Notes under the pieces: generated by a model | The model's database searches: none | What the model saw: the letters and a program-made list of their open reading frames with translations, nothing else | Told to the model about the DNA's origin: nothing | Translations under genes and position numbers: made by a program | Shown here: piece after piece, positions 42,163 to 49,721 of the stretch | How the letters are laid out: every line of letters starts with the position of its first letter | How positions within the stretch are numbered: the first letter of the stretch is position 1 | Origin: an uncultured Clostridia bacterium | GTDB taxonomy: Bacteria; Bacillota; Clostridia; Christensenellales; Pumilibacteraceae | Length of the DNA stretch: 64,000 bases | NCBI GenBank assembly: GCA_944372345.1 | Contig: CALVYT010000019.1 | Location: 22,968-86,967, forward strand | Reading direction: 5' to 3'

Positions 42163-42430
42163 GCTGCCGCTTCGCGCCGATTGTCGGTTTCCGTGCGCCG
42201 CTTTGCGGCGTACTCAGCCGAGCGCGAACGCCAAAGGACGGGTGCGCTCGGGGCTGCGCCCCCGCAAAAGCTGCGCTTTTGCTGTCGCGCGAAAGGTAAA
42301 AAAGCATTATAGTCAAGAAGCATCTTTCGCTGTTTCGGAAATAAGATATTGACGCGCACGGCTCGCCGTGCGCGTCTGCTTTATGCGGGGAAATAGCTTG
42401 CTGTTTAACAGAATTGGCAGCGAATGCGCA
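42163..42430. repeat. Dispersed intergenic repeat R1, copy 1
   Basis: Matches 45838-46075 over most of its length. Shared blocks include CGCGCCGATTGTCGGTTT, CGAGCGCGAACGCCAAAG, GGTGCGCTCGGGGCTGCGCC, AAAGCTGCGCTTTTGCTGTC, the hairpin GCGCACGG/CCGTGCGC, and GCAGCGAATGCGC. In one frame it can be read as a protein tail in both copies, but that is a by-product of the repeat. Confidence 0.8.
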
Positions 42431-42636
42431 GAGATTTTTGTAGTGAATGCGGCGGTTGTCGGAGCGTGCGGAGCGATAGCGGTCGGCGCAAGGATACCCT
42501 GCGCCGACCCGAAACCGCCGCAGATTCGCAAAAAGATCGCGCAGACGCGTGAAATGGGCAGCGCCGTAGGCGCAACCGAAGTGGTGTTTAAGTTCCTTGA
42601 AAAAGGTGCTTCCCATTCGGGCGCAGCAGGCGCAAG

Positions 42637-42669
42637 CGAAAAAGACCGCGCACGGCGAGCCGTGCGCGG
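42637..42669 (-). terminator. Intrinsic terminator of tRNA-fMet
   Basis: On the minus strand CCGCGCACGG pairs with CCGTGCGCGG (CTCG loop) and is followed by TCTTTTTC. The stem core is the same as the hairpin inside repeat R1. Confidence 0.88.
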
Positions 42670-42673
42670 ACAG

Positions 42674-42749
42674 TGGTTGCGGGAGCAGGACTCGAACCTG
42701 CGACCTCTGGGTTATGAGCCCAACGAGCTACCGACTGCTCTACCCCGCG
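42674..42749 (-). tRNA. Initiator tRNA-fMet (CAT)
   Basis: 76 nt with encoded CCA. Initiator features are the unpaired C1-A72 end of the acceptor (CGCGGGG/CTCCCGCA), the three G-C pairs closing the anticodon arm (TGGGCTCATAACCCA) and anticodon CAT. Confidence 0.97.
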
Positions 42750-42915
42750 ATATGGGCGCTTCCTTTCGGACAGCATAGAGATTATACAACAATACGATAT
42801 GCGTTGTCAAGGATTTTTATGCGGATATTTTTCCGCTTATCGCGCTTCGGCTCGGCGGCGAATGGGGCGGCGAGAAGGAACGCGCGGCTCGGCGCGGCGG
42901 GTAAATGCAAAAGAC

Positions 42916-42944
42916 TTGACATAACTTATAACAGAGTGTATAAT
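42916..42944 (+). promoter_or_regulatory. Consensus promoter of the zinc-ribbon membrane protein
   Basis: TTGACA (42916-42921), a 17-base spacer and TATAAT (42939-42944); GGGGAGG follows at 42958-42964. Confidence 0.9.
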
Positions 42945-42974
42945 GAATATACTAAACGGGGAGGCTTGACAGAA

Positions 42975-44156
42975 ATGGTGAAAGTCAGATGTCCCAAGTG
43001 CGGAACGATATTTCCGCCCGAGGCGAGAGAGGTGCAGATCTGCCCCAACTGCGGGTGCGTAATGCGCGTGACCAGGCGGTCCGCGGCAAAGCGTTACATC
43101 ACCGACCGCAGGGACGACGGGTACAGACCGCAGCAGCCGCCGCGTCTGCCGGAACGGAGCGGAGGCGTTTATCTTTCGCGCGAAGAATACGAAGATCTGC
43201 TTTATAAAGCGCGTGCGCGCAGGGAACACCGCGCCGACCGCGGATATTACGACGGGTATGCGGAGGACTATACGGGCATAGCTCCGCCCGAGTACGACAC
43301 GCCGAGGGAAGTCTATGACTACCGGCGCGACCGCGGTTATCCGCCGGCAGGGCGCGCGCCCGAACCCGCGCCACAGCCCGAACCCGCGCCGCAGCCCGAG
43401 CCTACGCCCGCGCCGCAGCCGGCGGAGGAGCAGCCCGCTCCCGTCAATGAGAGCGCGCCGCAGCCGGAGCAAGCGCCGTGCGATATGTTCGCGTGCGACC
43501 CCGCGGCTCCGCGCCCGTTCGGCTCGTCCGTGTATGACGGACCGGACTACGGCAGACCGCCCGTCGAAGCGCCCGCGCCCGTGTCGGATATATTCCGCAG
43601 CGCGCCCGTGCCGTCCGCGCAAACGGCTGTCGCGCCCGTGTCCGTGCCCGAGCCCGCTCCGAAAGGGTCTGCGACGGTACGCAACGTCCCCGCGACGGTA
43701 CTGACCGTGCTTGTGCTTATAGCTGCGGGCGTGTTCAGCGGACTTCTGCTCGCGCTCGGCATTTCCGGAAGCGGCGGATCCGCCGTGAGCGGAATGGATA
43801 TAATCGGCAGCCGGCTGTTCGGCGTTGCGGAAAAGGTGATAACGATCGCGCTTATCGCAGTGCCCGTGCTCGTCGCGCTGCTCGGCATAGTGGGCGCGCT
43901 CGCCAAGTCGAAGCCGCTGATGATAATTATGGGCGTGCTCGGCATACTTGCGGGGGCGGCATTGCTGCTGTTCAACCTGCTGATCGCTCTGCCGACCACG
44001 GGCTTCGAGGGCTTCGCCGATCTGCTGACTTCCAACTTCAAGAGCAACGGCGTGTGGGTGTATATAGCCGCGGGGCTGACCGTTCTCGGCGCGATATTGT
44101 GCTTCGTGACCGCCGCGCTGACGAAGAAAAAGCCGAACGCGCAAAAAATTATGTAA
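42975..44156 (+). CDS. Zinc-ribbon, proline-rich, four-TM membrane protein
   Basis: 393 residues. An N-terminal zinc ribbon (CPKCGTIFPPEA and CPNCGCVMR), a Tyr/Arg-rich hydrophilic stretch, a Pro/Glu/Ala linker with repeats of PEPAPQ around residues 140-160, then four hydrophobic helices (VLTVLVLIAAGVFSGLLLAL, VITIALIAVPVLVALLGIVGAL, LMIIMGVLGILAGAALLLF, VYIAAGLTVLGAILCFVTAAL). Zinc-ribbon plus membrane proteins of this form are common in Clostridia; function unknown. The ATG at 42975 is the first codon after the promoter with GGGGAGG upstream. Confidence 0.8.
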   Translation: MVKVRCPKCGTIFPPEAREVQICPNCGCVMRVTRRSAAKRYITDRRDDGYRPQQPPRLPERSGGVYLSREEYEDLLYKARARREHRADRGYYDGYAEDYTGIAPPEYDTPREVYDYRRDRGYPPAGRAPEPAPQPEPAPQPEPTPAPQPAEEQPAPVNESAPQPEQAPCDMFACDPAAPRPFGSSVYDGPDYGRPPVEAPAPVSDIFRSAPVPSAQTAVAPVSVPEPAPKGSATVRNVPATVLTVLVLIAAGVFSGLLLALGISGSGGSAVSGMDIIGSRLFGVAEKVITIALIAVPVLVALLGIVGALAKSKPLMIIMGVLGILAGAALLLFNLLIALPTTGFEGFADLLTSNFKSNGVWVYIAAGLTVLGAILCFVTAALTKKKPNAQKIM

Positions 44157-44162
44157 AAACGC

Positions 44163-44192
44163 TTGCAAAAACGGCTTGACGTGTGATAGAAT
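44163..44192 (+). promoter_or_regulatory. Promoter of rpsF-ssb-rpsR
   Basis: TTGCAA at 44163-44168, an 18-base spacer and TAGAAT at 44187-44192. The leader contains AAGGCTTTCC/GGGAAGCCTT (44195-44220) and TGCGG/CCGCA (44232-44247) hairpins; the latter region could hold an S6:S18 autoregulatory site, but I cannot confirm it. Confidence 0.55.
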
Positions 44193-44277
44193 ATAAAGGC
44201 TTTCCGATAAGGGAAGCCTTTTATCCTTGCTTGCGGCGGAGTCCGCAGGCTGAAAAATCCAAAAGGAGGTATTTGAC

Positions 44278-44808
44278 ATGACCGAATACGAACTTCTCTA
44301 CATCCTCTCTCCGAAGATGGAGGACGCCGCGCGCGAAGACACGATCGAGCGTTTCAAGAACGTCGTCGTTCAGGCGGGCGGCAGCGCGGAAGTGACCAAG
44401 TGGGGCGTGCGCAAACTCGCTTACAAGATCAACTTTATGAGCGAGGGCTTCTACGTCCTGATGAACTTCACCGCACCCGAGGATATTCCCGCGGAGCTCG
44501 AACGCCAGATGCGCATCACCGACGCCGTTATGAGATTTATCGTCACCAAAAAGGTGGACAATAAGCTCACGCGCGCCGAGGAAGCGAGAAAGGCGAGAGC
44601 GGCGGAGAGGGCCGCAGCGGCGGCGAAAGCGCGCGAGGAATCCGCCGCGCTTGCCGCACAGCAGGCTGAGGAGTCCGCTGCCGCGGAAGCTGCCGAAGCG
44701 CAGCCGGCGGTGAGCGCGGAAGAGCCCGAGGCGGAGCCCGCCGAGGCGCAGAGCGCGGCGGACGAAGTTTCGGCGGAAGCGTCCGAGGACGAAAAGACCG
44801 CCGAGTGA
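44278..44808 (+). CDS. rpsF: 30S ribosomal protein S6 with long acidic tail
   Basis: 176 residues. Residues 1-95 are the S6 fold (YELLYILSPKM, KWGVRKLAYKI, FTAPEDIPAELERQMRITDAV). The last 80 residues are low-complexity Ala/Glu, about twice the usual protein length. S6 binds S18 in the small-subunit platform; the first gene of the rpsF-ssb-rpsR operon. AAAAGGAGG precedes the ATG. Confidence 0.97.
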   Translation: MTEYELLYILSPKMEDAAREDTIERFKNVVVQAGGSAEVTKWGVRKLAYKINFMSEGFYVLMNFTAPEDIPAELERQMRITDAVMRFIVTKKVDNKLTRAEEARKARAAERAAAAAKAREESAALAAQQAEESAAAEAAEAQPAVSAEEPEAEPAEAQSAADEVSAEASEDEKTAE

Positions 44809-44821
44809 ACAGGAGCTTAAT

Positions 44822-45232
44822 ATGAACAAAATTTTCATTATCGGCAATCTGACCGCCGATCCCGATTATTCCGTATCCGCAAGCGGCACGCCCGTGTGCA
44901 GGTTCACCGTTGCGGTCAACCGCCGCTTCTCAGGCAATCAGCAGGAAGAGCGCACCGCGGATTTCTTCCGCGTCACGACCTTCCGCAAGACCGCGGAGAA
45001 TTGCAGCTCCTATCTTTCCAAAGGCAGGAAAGTGGGCGTTGTGGGCGCGTTGCAGATCAACGACTATACGGACAAGGACGGCAACAGACGCACGAGCGTG
45101 GACGTCACCGCCGACGAGGTTGAGTTCCTCAGCCCGCGCGGCGAAGAACAGGCTCCCGCAGCGGCTCCCCGTAAACAGACTTCGGCGTCGTCATCTTTCG
45201 CGCCGATCAACGACGAGTCGCTTCCATTCTGA
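44822..45232 (+). CDS. ssb: Single-stranded DNA-binding protein
   Basis: 136 residues. OB fold (MNKIFIIGNLTADPDYSVSA, VCRFTVAVNRRF, DFFRVTTFRKTAENCSSYLS, GRKVGVVGALQINDYTDKDG), a short disordered linker and the acidic C-terminal tip DESLPF that recruits replication and repair proteins. CAGGAG precedes the ATG. Confidence 0.97.
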   Translation: MNKIFIIGNLTADPDYSVSASGTPVCRFTVAVNRRFSGNQQEERTADFFRVTTFRKTAENCSSYLSKGRKVGVVGALQINDYTDKDGNRRTSVDVTADEVEFLSPRGEEQAPAAAPRKQTSASSSFAPINDESLPF

Positions 45233-45246
45233 TACAGGAGTAGATC

Positions 45247-45528
45247 ATGGAGAATAAAAAGACTGCCGCCGCGAAGGAGTTCGGCGGCGATGACAAGACC
45301 GCGAAAAAGACCCGCCGTCCCCAGAAGAGAAAGGTCTGCGAGTTCTGCGAAAAGGGCGTCGCAATGATCGATTACAAGGACGTTTCCCGTCTTCGCAAGT
45401 ATGTGACGGAAAAGGGCAAGATCGTTTCCGCACGCACGAGCGGCTGCTGCGCTCATCATCAGCGTCAGCTTACCGTCGCCATCAAGCGCGCGAGGAATAT
45501 GGCTTTATTGCCTTTCAAGGGCGAGTAA
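45247..45528 (+). CDS. rpsR: 30S ribosomal protein S18
   Basis: 93 residues with a 20-residue lysine-rich start, then the S18 core: [47 protein letters not shown] and the terminal [16 protein letters not shown] precedes the ATG. Last gene of the operon; a strong terminator overlaps its stop. Confidence 0.97.
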   Translation: MENKKTAAAKEFGGDDKTAKKTRRPQKRKVCEFCEKGVAMIDYKDVSRLRKYVTEKGKIVSARTSGCCAHHQRQLTVAIKRARNMALLPFKGE

Positions 45529-45568
45529 AAAATAATTGCGGATGGTTCATCCGCAATTATTTTTTGCC
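45527..45568 (+). terminator. Strong terminator of rpsF-ssb-rpsR (bidirectional)
   Basis: A perfect 18-bp stem from 45527-45544 and 45548-45565 with GTT loop; both arms are A/T-rich at the base (AAAAAATAATT and AATTATTTTTT), so it could work in both directions. Confidence 0.95.
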
Positions 45569-45578
45569 TTTTCTTTGG

Positions 45579-45810
45579 CGGGAAGCCGCATAGCGCCGCC
45601 CGAGCGGCTGCGCGCTCGGTCGGGCGGCTTCCCCGCGTGATGGGAAGCCGCATAACGGGGATTTACGGACTGCGTGCTCGGTCTATATGCCTTCCCACCC
45701 AAGGGGAAGGCACATAACGGGGTTGATACGGACTACGCGCTCGGTCACATACTCCGACTTCGCACTAACGTGCTTCGTCGACGTAGGTATGCTCCCTCGC
45801 CTGTTGTCCG
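45579..45810. repeat. Dispersed mosaic repeat R2, copies 1-2
   Basis: A GC-rich hairpin (GGGAAGCCGC ... GCGGCTTCCC, 45579-45635) is followed by two units built around CATAACGGGG, CGGACTACGCGCTCGGTCA, ACTCCGACTT, CTTCGTCGA and TATGCTCCCTCG. The same blocks in the same order recur at 63776-64000. Confidence 0.8.
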
Positions 45811-45837
45811 TCTGAACCCCGTTCTCTGCCTTCCGCT

Positions 45838-46075
45838 GTATCGCTGCCGCCTCGCGCCGATTGTCGGTTTTCGCCGCGGCAATGCCGCGGCTGTAACCGA
45901 GCGCGAACGCCAAAGGGCGGGTGCGCTCGGGGCTGCGCCCCCGCAAAAGCTGCGCTTTTGCTGTCGCGCGAAAAGTTCGCATACATTGCGTTAAAATCGC
46001 GCACGGCTTGCCGTGCGCGTCTTATTTTTGCGGGAGAATAATTTGCCGAGTTACAGAATTCGCAGCGAATGCGCG
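45838..46075. repeat. Dispersed intergenic repeat R1, copy 2
   Basis: Second copy of the repeat at 42163-42430, in the same orientation, with the same internal GCGCACGG/CCGTGCGC hairpin and the same ending GCAGCGAATGCGC. Confidence 0.8.
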
Positions 46076-46153
46076 CCATACACGCTTGCTTTTTTCGACA
46101 AGCGTGTTTCTATATTATAATGAAGAGGATTTTAAGTTCCTTGGGAAAGGGGT

Positions 46154-46247
46154 GCGGGGAAAACCCTTCCTTGCAAGGAAGGGTTTCCCCGCGAACGCGT
46201 TTCCCGCAGACAAGTATGGTTGCGCGCGAAGCGCGCAACCATACTTG
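46154..46247. repeat. Two long hairpins upstream of nrdD
   Basis: 46154-46172 pairs with 46175-46192 (one bulged A, GC loop). 46211-46227 pairs perfectly with 46231-46247 (17 bp, GAA loop). No T-run follows either stem. The first resembles the stems at 41836-41881. Confidence 0.8.
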
Positions 46248-46304
46248 TCAAGCGTTCGAAGGGGTGTTTGCGAAAATTTTTTTAATTTATTTTTCCGAAA
46301 GGTA

Positions 46305-46333
46305 TTGACATTTGCCTCTTGCGGGAGTATTAT
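46305..46333 (+). promoter_or_regulatory. Promoter of nrdDG
   Basis: TTGACA (46305-46310), a 17-base spacer and TATTAT (46328-46333). Confidence 0.85.
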
Positions 46334-46349
46334 AGTTATACACACGCGG

Positions 46350-46398
46350 ACACAATATATTGTGGTCAGGACATCGCTTAGGTTACAATATATTGTTT
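46350..46398 (+). promoter_or_regulatory. Pair of NrdR boxes
   Basis: ACACAATATATTGTGG (46350-46365) and TTACAATATATTGTTT (46383-46398) match the palindromic NrdR consensus ACAC(T/A)ATATAT(T/A)GTGT. Their centres are 33 bases apart, about three helical turns, as is typical for NrdR pairs. They start 17 bases after the -10, so bound NrdR would block the polymerase. Confidence 0.9.
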
Positions 46399-46429
46399 CT
46401 GCGAATATAACAAGGGGAACGGAGTAAGT

Positions 46430-48601
46430 ATGAAACTCATCAAGAGAGACGGTTCGGAAGTAGAGTTCGACAGACAGAAGATCGCGAATGCGATAAAGAA
46501 AGCGAACAGGGCGGGCAAGCCCGAACTTTCTGACGAATGGATCGACACGCTTGCGCTGACGGTGGAAAAGGACTGCCTGAAAATGAACAGGGCGGTCAGC
46601 GTCGAGGAAGTGCAGGATTTCGTCGAAACGAACATAATGAAGCTGGGCGCGTACGAGGTTGCGAAGCGGTATATCAGATACCGTCACCAGCGTAATCTCG
46701 CGCGCCGCGCGAACACGACGGACAAGTCCATACTTACCCTGATCGAGAGCAACAACGAGGAGATCAAGCAGGAGAACAGCAACAAGAACCCGACGGTCAA
46801 CTCGGTGCAGCGCGACTATATGGCGGGCGAGGTGAGCAAGGACCTGACCAAGCGTCTGTTCCTGCCGCCCGACATAGTGCAGGCGCACGAGGAGGGGCTC
46901 ATCCACTTCCACGACGCCGACTATTTCGCGCAGCATATGCACAACTGCGACCTCGTCAATCTCGAAGATATGCTGCAAAACGGCACGGTCATAAGCGGCA
47001 CGATGATAGAGCGTCCGCACTCGTTCTCGACGGCGTGCAATATCGCGACGCAGATCATAGCGCAGGTCGCGTCCAACCAGTACGGCGGGCAGTCGATCAG
47101 TCTGACGCACCTTATGCCGTTCGTGCAGATCTCGCGCGAGAAGATCTCCCGCGACGTCGACAGCGAGTTCGAGCTTATAGGCGCGCAGCCCGACGCGGAA
47201 GTCAAGAAAAAGATCGTCGAAAAGCGGCTCAAAGAAGAGATCAAAAAGGGCATACAGACGATACAGTACCAGCTCGTGACGCTGCTGACGACCAACGGGC
47301 AGGCTCCGTTCGTGACTATATTTATGTATCTCGGCGAAGCGCGGAGCGAGGCTGAGAAGAAGGATCTCGCGCTCGTCATCGAGGAAATGCTGCGCCAGCG
47401 TTACGAGGGCGTCAAGAACGAGGTGGGCGTATATATCACCCCCGCGTTCCCCAAACTGATATACGTTCTCGAAGATGATAATATCCGCGAGGACAGCCCG
47501 TATTACTACCTGACTAAGATCGCAGCCAAGTGCACCGCCAAGCGTATGGTTCCCGACTATATCAGCGAAAAGGTGATGCTGAAAAACAAGATAGACAAGA
47601 ACGGCAACGGTCAGTGCTACACCTGCATGGGCTGCCGCTCCTTCCTGACCCCTTACGTCGACGAGAACGGCAAGCCCAAGTATTACGGACGGTTCAACCA
47701 GGGCGTTGTCACGATCAACCTCGTGGACGTTGCGTGCAGCGCGGGCGCGGGGCACGAAAAGGAGTTCTGGGAGATACTCGACGAACGTCTCGAGCTCTGC
47801 CACCGCGCGTTGCAGGCACGACACAAGCGGCTGGAAGGCACGCTGTCCGACGCTGCTCCCATACTCTGGCAGCACGGCGCGCTCGCAAGACTTGAAAAGG
47901 GCGAACGCATAGACAAACTGCTCCACGGCGGATATTCGACCATATCCCTCGGCTACGCGGGACTGTGGGAGTGCGTGTACGAACTGAACGGCAAGAAACT
48001 GACCGAGCCCGAGGGCGAGGAACTCGGACTGCGCATAATGCAGCGGCTCAACGACGCGTGCGCGAAGTGGAAGAAGGACGAGAACATCGACTACTCGCTC
48101 TACGGCACGCCGCTCGAATCCACGACGTACAAGTTCGCCAAGTGTCTGCAAAAGCGGTTCGGCATAATCCCCGGCGTGACGGACAAGAGCTATATCACCA
48201 ACAGCTACCATATCCACGTCACCGAAAAGATCGACGCGTTCAAAAAACTGGAGATCGAGAGCAAGTTCCAGGCGCTCTCGCCCGGCGGAGCGATCTCCTA
48301 CGTCGAAGTGCCGAATATGCAGAACAACATCGAAGCGGTGCTCAGCGTGATGAAGTTCATCTACGACAACATAATGTACGCCGAACTCAACACTAAGTCG
48401 GACTACTGCCAGGAGTGCGGTTTCGACGGCGAGATACAGATCGTCGAGGACGGCGGCAAACTCGTCTGGGAATGCCCGAACTGCGGCAACCGCGATCAGA
48501 GCAAACTCAACGTCGCGCGCCGCACCTGCGGATATATCGGCTCGCAGTTCTGGAACCAGGGCAGAACGCAGGAGATCAAAGAGCGCGTGCTCCATCTTTG
48601 A
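46430..48601 (+). CDS. nrdD: Anaerobic ribonucleoside-triphosphate reductase
   Basis: 723 residues. An ATP-cone (residues 1-95) gives allosteric control of overall activity, followed by the reductase barrel (HFHDADYFAQHMHNCDLVN, NYGGQ-type loop ASNQYGGQSISL, CMGCRSFLTP). The C-terminal zinc site has two Cys pairs (YCQECGFDG and WECPNCGN) and the glycyl radical is Gly701 in RRTCGYIGSQF. It makes dNTPs without oxygen. ACGGAG precedes the ATG. Controlled by the NrdR boxes upstream; NrdR itself is not in the window. Confidence 0.97.
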   Translation: MKLIKRDGSEVEFDRQKIANAIKKANRAGKPELSDEWIDTLALTVEKDCLKMNRAVSVEEVQDFVETNIMKLGAYEVAKRYIRYRHQRNLARRANTTDKSILTLIESNNEEIKQENSNKNPTVNSVQRDYMAGEVSKDLTKRLFLPPDIVQAHEEGLIHFHDADYFAQHMHNCDLVNLEDMLQNGTVISGTMIERPHSFSTACNIATQIIAQVASNQYGGQSISLTHLMPFVQISREKISRDVDSEFELIGAQPDAEVKKKIVEKRLKEEIKKGIQTIQYQLVTLLTTNGQAPFVTIFMYLGEARSEAEKKDLALVIEEMLRQRYEGVKNEVGVYITPAFPKLIYVLEDDNIREDSPYYYLTKIAAKCTAKRMVPDYISEKVMLKNKIDKNGNGQCYTCMGCRSFLTPYVDENGKPKYYGRFNQGVVTINLVDVACSAGAGHEKEFWEILDERLELCHRALQARHKRLEGTLSDAAPILWQHGALARLEKGERIDKLLHGGYSTISLGYAGLWECVYELNGKKLTEPEGEELGLRIMQRLNDACAKWKKDENIDYSLYGTPLESTTYKFAKCLQKRFGIIPGVTDKSYITNSYHIHVTEKIDAFKKLEIESKFQALSPGGAISYVEVPNMQNNIEAVLSVMKFIYDNIMYAELNTKSDYCQECGFDGEIQIVEDGGKLVWECPNCGNRDQSKLNVARRTCGYIGSQFWNQGRTQEIKERVLHL

Positions 48602-48626
48602 CGGATAAATAACACCGATGTATCGG

Positions 48627-48655
48627 CTGCCGCAGGGCATATCGCCTTGCGGCAG
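48627..48655. other. Hairpin between nrdD and nrdG
   Basis: CTGCCGCAGGGC pairs with GCCTTGCGGCAG around ATATC (one G-T pair). There is no T-run; it may stabilise the upstream mRNA. Confidence 0.6.
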
Positions 48656-48706
48656 AATCGGTTTACCGAAACGCCGGCGCGCTGCGCGGCGAGCGGAGGA
48701 AAACGA

Positions 48707-49243
48707 ATGAACATAGCGGAGATCAAATACCGCGACATAGCCAACGGACTGGGCGTCAGGGTGTCGCTGTTCGTGTCCGGCTGCCGCCACGCGTGCAAGG
48801 GCTGCTTCAACGAGATCGCGTGGGATTTCGATTTCGGCAAGCCTTACGACAAAGCGGCTGAGGACGAGATCCTGCGGGAGCTCGCGCCCGATTATGTGGA
48901 CGGACTGACGCTGCTCGGCGGGGAGCCGTTCGAGCCTGAGAACAGACCCGAACTGCTCGGACTGCTGCGGCGGGTCAGGGCGGAACTGCCGGAAAAGAGC
49001 GTGTGGATATATTCGGGCTTCACGTTCGAGGAGCTGACGGGCAAAGTCCCGTCGCGCGGGGGCGGCGCGGACAGCGAAGAGATGCTTTCGCTCACCGACG
49101 TGCTCGTCGACGGGCGGTTCGTGTACGCTCTCAAAGACATAACGCTGCGTTTCCGCGGCTCGTCCAACCAGCGGCTGATAGACGTGAAAAAGACGCTGGA
49201 AACGGGCACGGTGACGCTGTGGGACAGCTCGGCGCATATGTGA
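48707..49243 (+). CDS. nrdG: Anaerobic ribonucleotide reductase-activating radical-SAM protein
   Basis: 178 residues. The radical-SAM cluster motif is in SGCRHACKGCFN (CxxxCxxC); LLGGEPFEPEN is the SAM-binding GGE motif. It generates the glycyl radical on NrdD. The start at 48707 follows GGAGGA by 6 bases; a longer in-frame start at 48647 lacks a ribosome site. Confidence 0.96.
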   Translation: MNIAEIKYRDIANGLGVRVSLFVSGCRHACKGCFNEIAWDFDFGKPYDKAAEDEILRELAPDYVDGLTLLGGEPFEPENRPELLGLLRRVRAELPEKSVWIYSGFTFEELTGKVPSRGGGADSEEMLSLTDVLVDGRFVYALKDITLRFRGSSNQRLIDVKKTLETGTVTLWDSSAHM

Positions 49244-49262
49244 CGCGCCGCACGGAAGAAGT

Positions 49263-49721
49263 ATGAACATAGTATTCGTCTGCCACGGCAATATCTGCCG
49301 CTCGCCGATGGCGGAGCACATAATGAAAAAACTGCTCTCGGAAGCGGGGATAAACGGCGTTTCGGTAAGCTCCCGCGCATTGCATACCGACGCGCTCGGC
49401 TGCGGGATATATTCCCCCGCGCGGCGCACGCTGGACGCCCACGGCGTTCCGTACGAGCGCAGGCGCGCGGCACTGCTGACGAAAGAGGAATACGCCGCCG
49501 CGGATCTCGTCGTCGTTATGGACGAGGAAAATTACCGCGACGCCGTGCGGCGGTTCGGCGGAGAGAAAGTGATCAAACTGCTGTCGTATGCGGGCGGCGG
49601 CGACGTTGCCGACCCGTGGTATACGGACGACTACGAACGGGCATACTCGGACATAGAACGCGGCTGCCGCGCTCTTGCGGAGCGGCTTGCCGGCGGCGGA
49701 CGCATAGCGGAGAATATATGA
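49263..49721 (+). CDS. Low-molecular-weight protein tyrosine phosphatase
   Basis: 152 residues. The P-loop CHGNICRSP (CX5R) is at residues 7-15 and the general-acid Asp in DPWYTDDY near the C-terminus. Such enzymes dephosphorylate tyrosine kinases or arginine phosphates in Gram-positives. Its stop overlaps the ATG of the oligopeptidase gene. Confidence 0.95.
   Translation: MNIVFVCHGNICRSPMAEHIMKKLLSEAGINGVSVSSRALHTDALGCGIYSPARRTLDAHGVPYERRRAALLTKEEYAAADLVVVMDEENYRDAVRRFGGEKVIKLLSYAGGGDVADPWYTDDYERAYSDIERGCRALAERLAGGGRIAENI

Noticed and set aside
42031..45994. Two short plus-strand ORFs (42031-42312 and 45674-45994) ending in the similar peptide PPQKLRFCCRAK
   Set aside because: The similarity comes from dispersed repeat R1 read in one frame; there are no starts with ribosome sites and the rest does not match.
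46115..49429. A 1104-codon open frame on the minus strand across nrdD/nrdG
   Set aside because: It is antisense to two certain genes, is Arg/His/Val-rich without any domain, and arises from high GC content and third-position bias.
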